Source of the DNA: Hemibagrus wyckioides
Lineage: Eukaryota; Chordata; Actinopteri; Siluriformes; Bagridae
DNA: 64,000 nt
Direction: 5' to 3'
Assembly (NCBI RefSeq): GCF_019097595.1
Contig: NC_080715.1
Coordinates: 26,006,355-26,070,354, forward strand
The stretch's first letter is position 1. Every line of letters starts with the position of its first letter. The translations under genes and the position numbers were made by a program. The notes beneath the pieces are model-generated. The model ran no database searches. It saw nothing but the letters and a program-made list of their open reading frames with translations, and was not told the DNA's origin. Below are positions 55,201 through 64,000 of this stretch, one piece after another.

Positions 55201-57599
55201 ACGTTCAGCTTCAGTTTTCCACATGCCATTAAAGCAGGACTGAAAATAAACTTTTGTTTTTCCACAGAACGAAAGTCACGGCTCCGGGTTCACGTCTCCA
55301 CTGCAGACTGATGCTCTGAATATTCATGAAAACCAACAGCTGCCCTGTGCAGCTCCATTCACACCATCAACAAGCAGAAAGAACTCATGAGAACGGAGGC
55401 AGCTTTTATCCTCAACACTAGCCAAGGTCTGAGAGTAATATTAATAAAAAATAACAACAGAGTCATGTTTAAACCAGCTAAACGTAGTAGTAGGATTAAA
55501 GAAGGTGGTGTGTTGAGCATGACAGAAGATCTGGACTTTAAATTTCACCAGAAATGAACCGAATATCATCTGGCATTAAATCATTAGATGTGTTCCCAAG
55601 AACGAGAGACCCAATTGCCATCAGTAATGTTTAGATGAGCTGAAGCACTGACTTGGTATAAATGTTTTATTTTCTTTTGTCTCCTATAAAAAGTGGTGCA
55701 TCTTATAAAGAAGTAGTAAAGATGTAGGTTAGCTACTTTTACAACAACAAAAACGCAACCCAGATAACCAAACCAGCTCACGTGTTTGAGTGCAAAATGT
55801 ATCTGCTAGCTTCAGTAGCCTTACCGTCGTCAGCTGTGAGACTCCTCACTGAAGTATCCAGCTGATCTCTTTGTCGGATGGGACACGCCCACATCAGCTG
55901 CTCTCTTTAGCCTTTACCCCAACTCTCTTGAACTTTGACCCTAAAGCCTTAGACCCTTTTGACAAAACCACAGAGCTGAAGAATGTGAACCAGTCACAAT
56001 GGACATCCAGCCGCGTGGGAATGTTCACCACCAATGCCGAGGCTGATCATCATGTAGCTCATGAGATTGATACACAGAGAAGTTCATAATGTCCAACACT
56101 TCAGACTAAAAAGTACAAAGAGGCAGAAGGAAATTTATCCCACATCTCTGCTCAGTTTTTGTGAAGAGAAACGTCCTTCCGAACGAGGAACCCGTTTGTG
56201 TGTTTAACTGCCCGTTATACTGTTCCATTACTCACTGCCAACTAGGAAAAAAAAACTCCTGAGAAAAACCTCCTGCTTATTATGGAATGGAAATTTTGGC
56301 TTAATAAACAAATGAAGAGACATTTCTGAGATTCCTAACAAAAGAAAGTGCAGAATAGAATCTGGACCTAAATGTTCTTTTGAATGAAACTGGCTGAAAG
56401 ATTCTTGAGGAAGCTAGTGCTATAGGCTAGTAACACTCAATCACCTTCAGGACCTTCATTTTATACTGGTCAGGGTATAAAGTTCCCAGGATGGAGCTGG
56501 ACTCTGGAATCCTGGGAACACTGGACAACAGGCTAGACAGCATCTCTGCATGAACAGACCAGCCACAAGCTCCTTTTGAAGGCAAAAATCAATTGGCTGA
56601 GACTGCAGAAGGAGGAACTACAGGGTCTGGAATAACAACCAGGAGGAATCCATTGACCCAAACGTACCACTGGCTCCAAGGTCCCATGACCAAGAGATTT
56701 CTGTAGAGCAAAGCATCCTTCTGAAAGACAGCATCCTCCCAAACTCTGGCTGAATTCTTGAGGTGATCAAATGGCAGTTCTGGTAAAGATTGTAGCTGCT
56801 GGTCAGACAGGTTCTAATGCTAGGCTTCAAACTGCACATAAAGAGCAAAGTGGTGCACTCCTGAAGGAAGAAATCATTCACTTTATTGAATTTATAACTT
56901 CCAAATTTGAAATAAAACAATTCAAAACAAACACCTGAGCATAGCTCAAGTTTGTGGCCAACTGTACCTGGACTTCCGGAAATAAAATCGTTTCTGGTAC
57001 ACGTTCTTAAAGTTTGGGATAAAAACACTGTCTGAAGAAGGAAGGAAGCTTGGGTGAGTGTTATGGAGGCAACAAGGAATCCCAGAAACTTGAGTCAAAA
57101 ACTCAATATAAAAACAAGGACTTAAGCCCAAGGTACATGTCTAAATGTGGAGTTAACAAAGACAGGAAGTCAAAGCCATGAAGGACAGACCAGGCTGGAC
57201 GTAAAGTACAAAAATAACCAGTGAGATTTAACAGAAACTTCTAAAAGATTCAACCAAAGAAGGAAGAAGATGCTACGTGCACAAACCTCGTCCACTTGGT
57301 GGAAACAGCACTGAGCCTCGAGCCAGCAAGTTAATATAAAACAAGCGCTCGGGTCCAAGGCAAACATCTAAATGTGGAACTCGGTTAAACAAACACAGCA
57401 AGGCCAGGCTCAGGACTGCAGAGATACAAGACTTTCTCAAACCATATCACCAGGGGAATGAACACGGAGAAGAATCCACCTAAAAGTGTGGATGAGGAGC
57501 TCAGAGGAACCAGGAGAGAGCATCACCATGGAGGCACCAACATATATTCAATAAAGTTTCCAGTCTCTCCAGTCAGAGTCATTAACATATCCACAGCAG

Positions 57600-57682
<83 letters not shown>

Positions 57683-60600
57683 CATCCCAAAATCTTTCCC
57701 CCTAAATCCTGGTACTAAAAACCAATTCCATCACCCCATTAGTCATTCGATGACCTTTAGGAAAATGTGACGATTCACAAAGTACGAGGCAAGAAGTCTG
57801 GAACACTGCTGGAATTTTGGCGCAACTCAAACAGGAAACTCTGAATCACTTGATGCTTTGGGCCACAGCAACAAAGTCCAAAGCCCATCGTTCATACTCT
57901 AGCTTTTCTACATGAAACCAAAAGAAGTCACTCCAGATTTAGTATTTAACCGCATCGACACTGCAGCAGACAAAACGCCATCAAGAACTCGTTTAGTCGG
58001 CGATGGAAAAATGGAAATCGGAGCCTTTCCAAGTCAGCGCAGAGCTCTGCTGAGGAACTGGGTTTCAGGCAGCTACTCTGAGGTTTGGTTTGGCTGAAGA
58101 CGCTGTAGAGTTTCATTAGTGTTCACATTGTGTGTGTGTGTGTGTGAAACCTTACAGAACTGCCAAGCTCTTTGGCAAAGCCCTTCTTCTGGCTCCAGAC
58201 CAACAGCTTAGCTAGCATTTGATCTATCGCCTGAAAGACCACGCTTCTTGGGTTTTCTTGTCAAGATGTCGAGTTTATTTCCCAAAAACAACATCTGACA
58301 TTTTTAACAGCTTGATCATCAACTTGTGAGGAAAGTTTCTAAGATTCTCAGACGGACAGAAACAGTGTGTTTTGGATGCAGGTTCCCTCCTCATTCTGAC
58401 ATACAGGACTGTAGGTTTGATCAGAAGAATCTTAGCATCTACTCCGAGCTCTGAACACACAAACATTAGCATGCTGAGCTTTGGACCTGAAACTGGGCTC
58501 CTGTGTTAATATTAGATTTTAACTCTGTTGTGTTTAGCTCTAGTCCACACTAGCAGATCAGCTGGAAATAAGGTTTTATAGCAATTAGCGAACCTCACTA
58601 GCTAACTTTGTCTAAAAAGATCTGTTTATTGAAATGCTTTGGAATATAAGACTGCATCTGATCATATAAACATCACTGTCCACTACACACACACAGCTAA
58701 CTTGTGAGCATTGTAGGGGAAACACAACACAAGACCAATGCGCTAAATGTGTTTAAAGGAGAATTTTACACAAAACATTTATAAATGGTGTTTATCTGGT
58801 GTTGTTTTTTTGTGTTAGCGAAGTATTACAGGACGCTAGGAGCTGTGGGATGTGCTGATGTTGTGGGGGGGGTGGCTAGTTACTAGCATGATGATGGTGG
58901 AATTAGCATGAAAGTTGATCTGATTGAGCAGGATGTATAAATGAGGAAGACAGCGCTGGAACGGTTGTTGATTAAATACTTGAATTAAAATTATAAACTC
59001 TGTAGTAGTCGTTAAGGTGGATGATTTTTTTCCCCACAGTGTTATTACATGACTGTGTCCTGGGTTTGTTGCCATTTCCTCCCATGTGGGTTTTCTCCCC
59101 ACAGCTGCTCTTATCCATCTGTTCACATCATGAGGAACATCATATTCAAGCAACATTTCATGTCCTAGCTTTATGTTTTTCTATAACAGTCCTGAGCGAA
59201 TGGATTAGCTCGAGTTTCCCAGTCTAAAGTGATTCAGTTCTTCACCATGATCCTCAGCAGCTGAGCTCCAGGGACAAGCAAGTCATTGAGTTTACTGCAG
59301 CTGTCCATCCGTCTGCAGAAAAAATTCCATGTGAGAAATTCTTATCCACACAGCATTTACAGCTGAACGAGGGAGGCCATGTTTAAGACCTAATTCCTGT
59401 ACTCTCTCCTCATTATGCCACAGTTTGAATGCTACAGCCTTTCCCTTGTTCCTTGTTTCTTCCCAAAAATCTGCTCCAATGGAAATGAACTGGGTAAAGA
59501 TGACCGAGAACATCACTGAGAACATGTGCTTCTAAAAAACACAAAGGTTTAGAGTGAAGATGTCACCTCCAGAGCAGTGTGCACAGTGTGTGAGGGTGTG
59601 TTAGTGTTATTGTTCACTTTGAGGAGGAAATCTCACATCATATGACATCAGACTGCATTCGCTCTGCTTCAGGAGGATATTCCCGAGTGCCTGAGCTCAA
59701 CAGCGGTCATATGGTTTGAATCACGTTAATTCCGGCTGGCTGAAGGTCGAGGCCTCCTTACTGAAAGCGTTCCTACTTAAAAAGTGTTTAAAATTCAGTC
59801 TGCAAGAAGTTTCGCCTGGCATTTACAGCCACAAACATATCGTATTTTTACTCATCCAGGATGCAGATGAAGACTCGGGCTTGATTAGTGCCGTTAGGAA
59901 GCTTTTTTTTTTTTGCTTTAGTCAAGTAGCAGCAGTGAAGAATGAGGAGAGCACAAAGGGACGTCTGTAGGAGCCGAGTGTCTCAGTGGGAGCGAGGCCA
60001 AGAAGTTCCAGCCTTCAAAACTCGCTTTCAAGCTGCTTCGACAAAGGCTGCATTTTAACAGTGTTTTTAAACGCTCGCTCAGTGACCTACACTCTCCATG
60101 TCTCCATGTCCCTTCACCCCCAGGTCCTGCTTCAATCCACTGCAGAGCTTCAGACACGGCGTGAACACTGGAGACACATTTCACTGCGACCCGGAAGTGT
60201 GTGACGTCTCCACTGTCCACATGGAGAACAATGGGAGGAGGGATTTACCCTACATTACAGGAAACTGCCCCAGAGGGCACTGATATCTACTCCATCAAAC
60301 AGGAGACAAAAACTCAGTAAAACTCTACAAGTTCCATCTGGAATCCTTTCACAGATGTTTTACCTTATATAATTAATTTTTAATCCAAATGAATCAGCCT
60401 TCACATTCTGAAGATAAAAAAACACCAAGAAACAGACCAAAAGAAACAGAGAGTCAGATTCTGTCGTGAAATCCTGAGAAATTACTAAAGAACCGATAGG
60501 GATTTTTTTTGGCCAAGTAAAACACACTCCTGGCTCGCAGCAGGTTTGTGAAATCAGAGAAAAGTGTTTAAAAGTTTCCTGCAGCGATCTTCAGATCAAC

Positions 60601-61525
60601 CAGTCAGAATAAGAAACCTTCTCCTTTTCTCTATGCTGACTTAAGTTTCTCCTACAGAAACAACCAACCATCATGAGAATGAAATATTTAGGTTTTTGTG
60701 CTAATAAAGACATCGAGACTAAAAGGGGGAAAGGGGGAAAAGAGACTAAAAGAGAAGGATGAGGCGAAGTATGAAGAGAGGGATGAAGAGAAGGATAAAG
60801 AATGGAATGAGGAGAATGATGTGGAGTAGGATGAAGAGGAGGATGAGGAGGCAGTTCAGGAGACGGATGAGTAGGAGGATGATGAGGAGGATGAAGAGAA
60901 ATATGAAGAGAAGGATAAAGAGAGGGATGAAGAGAGGGATGAGAAGAAGGATAAAGAATGGGATGAGGAAAATGATGAGGAGAAGGATGAAGAGGAGGAT
61001 GAGGAGATGGATGAAGAGGAGGAGAAGGAGAAGGATCAGGAGGCGGATGAGTAGAAGTTTGAGTAGAAGGTTGAAGAGTAGGATGAAGAGAGGGATGGAG
61101 GGAGGGATGAGGAGAAGGAGAAGGAGGAAGAGAATGATGAGAAGGATGAAGAGAAGGATGAGGAGACGGATGAAGAGGAGGATAAGGAGAAGAATCAGGA
61201 GACAGATCAGGAGACGGATGAGTAGAAGGATGAAGAGAGGGATGAAGAATGGGATGAAGAGACGGAAAAGGACAAGGATGAAGAGTAGGATGAGAAGAAG
61301 AATGAAGAGAAGCATAAATCATTAGTGCTAGTAAATGATGTTTGAAAACCAGATTCAGCAAAATGAACTTAAATACAGCTCAGAGGTGTACACAGTGAGT
61401 GTAGAGGATCATGGGTAATATGCTAAGGGATATGCTAATATCATATCCAGTGCATACAGTAACTGGAAATTCCCACTGGAATTTGTTTCACTACCTCATT
61501 CTATTCCACCTATATAAGTGCATTC

Positions 61526-61565
<40 letters not shown>

Positions 61566-61671
61566 TGTTAGCATTATATCACCAGACCAGGACTTTCTGG
61601 AAATGCGCGGGCAGAACAAAACAAAGCATCTGATGCTGACGCTTTATGTTTCCACAAAGAGTGACATGAAA

Positions 61672-61714
<43 letters not shown>

Positions 61715-62761
61715 AGAGGGCCGGTCTCTCTATGACTGCCTGCCTCTGTTACAACAACATCATCTTACTGCTCTTCACAGACACACACACACACACACAC
61801 TGGTATTGAACATTTTTTGGAAATTGGCCTGAAGGCTACATAACTGCTCCCCCACCCCCCTTCTTTTAATCTCCCAGGTCACACTCTCTGTGACTCAATT
61901 AAACAGACGAGGGATAAAAAGAAAACACCCAAAGCCCAGAGCAGTGAGGGAGGAGAGGAGGAGAAACACACGACTTGACAAGATAACCAGTTCAGTAAAG
62001 TCCACTACAGTGTGGTCACTGAGGCACATGATTACATCACCATTATCTCTTTCCTGTGAGATTAATCTGGTTAACTCATTCTAGCTAGCTTTCTATTTGC
62101 TAAACGCGAAGCCGCTTCACTCGGCCGTTTCTCCTCGGCGTCTTTAATCCCGACATCAGTGCAGTGACCCAGCTTGCTCACTTCACCAAACGTCTAACAC
62201 GGGTTCCAAACACCAGGCTGAGGAGAAGCTCTGGGTTTAATAACATCTCACTAAACAAAAGTCTGGACAATAAATCAACAAAATCAGACGCGAGCCAAAC
62301 ACGGAGCATGTGATTATTTCAGGCTGTAAACAAGGCAGTGAGGCAGTGAGTAAGATTTTCCAAGACCCTGCTGTGTTGAGACTTTCACGCTGGAGGTTTT
62401 CTCAGCACAGAAATGTCCTCATGAGGAAACATGTCTGTCTCTTTCTCTCTCTCACACACAAACACTTCACTGCTTGTTCTCAGTTTAATTCTATTTCCTT
62501 TCAGATGAGTCCACTGTTAATGCAGAGCTCAGAAACTCCAGACTTCCTCACACTCAACTTTTCCAGTGAAGCCTCTGAGGTGAGCTGATAATCAGACAGA
62601 CAGAATAATCACCAGATTTTATTAACACCACGTCCAGTGCCTTCTTATGGTCCTTCAGTGTAAGATTTAGAGAGTGATCATGATTATACTGAGAAACCTG
62701 CGAGAAAAGTTTGGATAATAATCTTCAAAAAAAGAGAGAAAGAGAGTGTGAGCATCTAGAT

Positions 62762-62804
<43 letters not shown>

Positions 62805-63092
62805 CACAAAGAGCTGCTCTCCCCATCTGGCTCACAGTCCTCTTAAAGCCGTAAAGCCTTTCTAAACCTGCTGGAAGTCTTTACGAGGCGCTGCTCACGT
62901 CCCAGAATGCCTCAGAACACAGATGGACAAAACACTCAACAATAACAAAATTCCAGAAGAATCTTTCCTTTGGAATTTCTTGAAGATTTTTGTTCTTGTG
63001 TTACTATTCACACACACACACACACACACAGCAGAGATGTGATGTTCCTCTGGATTTTCCCCAAACCCTTGACTGCCCTCGAGATGGACTCA

Positions 63093-63159
<67 letters not shown>

Positions 63160-63816
63160 CAGAATGAAAGAAGAAATCCTGAAGCAACATGTCCTGCGTT
63201 ACTAATCCTGAACTAACAAACCTAGATTTAACAAACAGATTTAGGAAATAATATCCAGAACTGAACGAGTGCCAGAACTGGTCCAGAATTAATTCATGCA
63301 AATGCTGAAGAAACAAATCCTGCGTGAAATCAGCAGAAAGAAAAGAGAAAACAGTAAATCTGCATTTAACACAAAGATTAAATGCATGCTGAATGAAGGA
63401 ATGCAGGAGGGAGGAAGGCAGAAGCGATCAGTTGAAGATGTAGAGACTCCACAGAGAGCTTCAGGACCTGTGGAGACATCTGGAGCTTCAGATCCCTAAC
63501 CGATTAGACAAAGTGCACCAACTAGTTCCTAACTAATTTAACTCATATACAGTGAGGAGGTGGAGCTGAGGTGAACTTTTTTCAAGAGTGCTGTGAAACA
63601 TCAGGACACGTTCAAAACCGTTAGTGCACACACGAGTCAGTGTCACGAGCCAGCCCCCACCCCCCTTGTCCCTTAATCGTGTTATTCCATTTTAACTCTG
63701 ATCCGCACAAGCGCGTGCACAAACCGAACGCGCGTGCACACCATGCAAAACAAACTTCTAGCACTAAAGATGCGCGAGACACCGCGCCGCCATTTTATAG
63801 ATCTGTACATACCCAT
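44638..63816 (-). CDS. gpm6b: Neuronal membrane glycoprotein M6-b, 265 aa
   Basis: Four-span proteolipid (PLP/DM20/M6 family) of neuron and glia plasma membrane. Minus-strand exons 63813-63816 (only ATG G), 50429-50615, 49529-49685, 48919-49078, 48529-48602, 47530-47595, 44638-44787. Phases join to 266 codons with stop. N-terminus [19 protein letters not shown] carries palmitoylation-type cysteines. Spans are near residues 17-40, 69-92, 117-140 and about 200-230. The large extracellular loop has cysteines and Asn-X-Ser/Thr sites (ANSS, WNAT). Matches to GPM6B include '[13 protein letters not shown]', '[10 protein letters not shown]', 'FYNIWSTC', and the tail '[12 protein letters not shown]'. 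The one-codon-plus-one-base first exon resembles PLP1. A longer N-terminal isoform known in mammals was not found in the 13.2-kb intron. An alternative last exon lies at 47269-47349. Confidence 0.93.
45070..47268. other. gpm6b intron between the alternative last exons, no gene seen
   Basis: AT-rich, no coding block recognised. GCTA-type motifs, a poly-T at 45191-45204 and an (AT)n near 46768-46780 are present. If the 47269 exon is used as terminal, its 3' UTR lies in the upper part, below 47269. Confidence 0.5.
47269..47349 (-). CDS. gpm6b: Alternative last exon of gpm6b (26 codons + stop)
   Basis: Preceded on the minus strand by a CCTCAG acceptor in the same phase as the 44638-44787 exon. 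It encodes [18 protein letters not shown] followed by REDCCTKF and a stop. Mammalian GPM6B has the same alternative C-terminus ('[12 protein letters not shown]'). Splicing exon 47530-47595 to this one gives a 242-residue protein; splicing to 44787 gives 265. Confidence 0.92.
   Translation of the reverse strand, partial: FIYMMATTYNFALLKYKSREDCCTKF
47600..47638. repeat. (GA)n in gpm6b intron
   Basis: About 19 GA units lying just 5 bases from the 47595 exon edge. On the sense (minus) strand this is a pure CT run directly before the acceptor, so it serves as the polypyrimidine tract and its length may vary. Confidence 0.85.
48238..48450. repeat. Degenerate 15-bp minisatellite in gpm6b intron
   Basis: About 14 imperfect copies of CCCACCCTGATCCTCT-like units, degrading toward the 3' side. 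The sense strand (minus) is G-rich (GGATCAGGGTGGGA). Confidence 0.85.
49130..49526. repeat. 22-bp minisatellite filling a gpm6b intron, about 18 copies
   Basis: Unit GGAGGTGGAGCGGTGCAGTG+TG, nearly perfect, with a GAGAGG/GAGCGG variant. It fills most of the 450-base intron 49079-49528, and its last copy runs into the 5' splice site at 49528. It reads open in all three plus frames and one minus frame, giving false proteins. Confidence 0.95.
49756..49842. repeat. (AT)n/(GT)n microsatellite in gpm6b intron
   Basis: TATATACA repeats followed by a (GT)n at 49823-49843, about 70 bases upstream of the exon 49685 acceptor. Confidence 0.85.
52762..53211. mobile_element. Second foldback-type Tc1 derivative
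   Basis: Ends CACTTATGTTGCCAAAAGTA and ...GGCAATATAGTG, flanked by TA (52760-52761, 53212-53213). The left arm (about 52810-53045) is a decayed transposase segment in plus sense. The right arm (about 53050-53200) is overlapping sequence in inverse sense ('CAAAGTTGGGAGCAT', complement of the transposase LPTLWE coding region). Length is 450 bp. Same design as 26930-27619. Confidence 0.85.
57601..57682. repeat. (AT)25(AC)15 microsatellite
   Basis: Perfect AT repeat followed by AC repeat, in gpm6b intron 1. Confidence 0.93.
60756..61318. repeat. Purine-rich GATGAAGAG/GAGAAGGAT array
   Basis: About 560 bases that are almost all A and G on the plus strand with T only in GATG, built from short units like GAGGATGAAGAGAAGGATGA. 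It reads open in several frames on both strands (188, 189 and 256 codons). Met/Arg and Leu/Ile/His/Pro composition with no domain marks these as repeat artefacts. Confidence 0.9.
61531..61709. repeat. Two (GT)n tracts
   Basis: (GT)n at 61531-61564 and 61675-61710, with a (CA)n at 61780-61800, in gpm6b intron 1. Confidence 0.85.
62763..62804. repeat. (CAA)14 microsatellite
   Basis: Perfect ACA/CAA trinucleotide repeat in gpm6b intron 1. Confidence 0.92.
63107..63155. repeat. (GA)24 microsatellite
   Basis: Pure GA run preceded by a short CA run, about 660 bases inside gpm6b intron 1. Confidence 0.92.
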
Positions 63817-64000
63817 AGTGTCTCCTCTGAGATCTCAGCAGTGAGGGGAAGAAGCGCGGAGTGCAGCACACTGGGTCTGTGAGTGTGTGTGTGTGTGTGT
63901 GTGTATTTGACATGCAGACCGAGAGCGCGCAGCTTTCAGGAGGACTCCCTGCGACGTCACACAGATAGCCACGCCCACTCCCATATCGACAGCAGAGGGC
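63640..64000 (-). promoter_or_regulatory. gpm6b: CpG-rich gpm6b first exon and promoter
   Basis: CpG frequency rises sharply here (for example GCGCGTGCAC near 63711-63738, CCGCGCCGCC near 63782-63792 and GAGAGCGCGCAG near 63921-63932), unlike the CpG-poor intron. The start codon at 63814-63816 and the donor G|GTATGT lie inside. The transcription start should be above 63850 but cannot be placed, and the window ends at 64000. Confidence 0.6.

Larger units (their letters stand above)
50616..63812. other. gpm6b intron 1 (13.2 kb), no other gene seen
   Basis: Mostly unique-looking AT-rich DNA plus simple repeats: (GT)n at about 50971-50989, 51755-51782 and 52238-52268; (CA)n at 51237-51263 and 51927-51957; (CAA)n at 62763-62803; (GA)n at 63107-63154. 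It holds one Tc1 derivative and the purine-rich array. Open frames here lack recognisable domains or splice context. Confidence 0.6.

Noticed and set aside
58836..59525. Minus-strand frames with mixed composition (106 and 77 codons)
   Set aside because: Look protein-like in places, but no family was recognised and there is no splice or start context; left as intron.
60591..61361. 256-codon minus-strand frame rich in HPS and LILL
   Set aside because: Product of a low-complexity purine array; no domain, no splice context.

Overview
This is nuclear DNA of a ray-finned (teleost) fish. Every gene is split by introns, the intergenic and intronic DNA is full of CA/GT microsatellites and Tc1-type transposons, and the gene order matches a known vertebrate block. 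The repeat content (Tc1 copies, a LINE 3' tail seen in many otophysan fishes) fits a catfish or relative, but that is an inference. Most printed open reading frames are chance frames through repeats. The genes were assembled exon by exon from splice sites, reading phase and remembered vertebrate family sequences.

Layout. 1-5008: the 3' part of asmt (+; acetylserotonin O-methyltransferase, last step of melatonin synthesis), with LINE fragments upstream and in an intron. 6725-7496: a compact four-exon Kazal-type inhibitor gene (-). 7497-20384: intergenic DNA with simple repeats, three deleted copies of one Tc1 family and one full-length Tc1 element whose transposase frame is open (16960-18207). 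20385-31153: egfl6 (+), 13 exons, secreted EGF/MAM protein; one intron is largely a 1.5-kb minisatellite. 32050-33217: trappc2 (-), 140 aa, complete, with a U12-type AT-AC intron. 34154-42116: ofd1 (+), 22 exons, complete, centriole/cilium protein. 44638-63816: gpm6b (-), a four-span proteolipid with two alternative last exons and a 13-kb first intron.

The order and orientation egfl6(+) trappc2(-) ofd1(+) gpm6b(-) is that of human Xp22.2. The TCEANC and RAB9A genes found between EGFL6 and TRAPPC2 in human are absent here. trappc2 and ofd1 are head to head and probably share a promoter. ofd1 and gpm6b end tail to tail with poly(A) signals about 50 bases apart. The genes form no single pathway; what is shared is the ancestral neighbourhood.

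The most interesting signals are in the non-coding DNA: a minisatellite that has amplified an intron's own 3' splice-site region, a second minisatellite that begins at a 5' splice site, a 60-nt inverted repeat around one asmt exon, an inverted pair of complex CA tracts, the U12 AT-AC intron, and foldback-type Tc1 derivatives. I saw no CRISPR, operon, tRNA, rRNA or virus-like gene.
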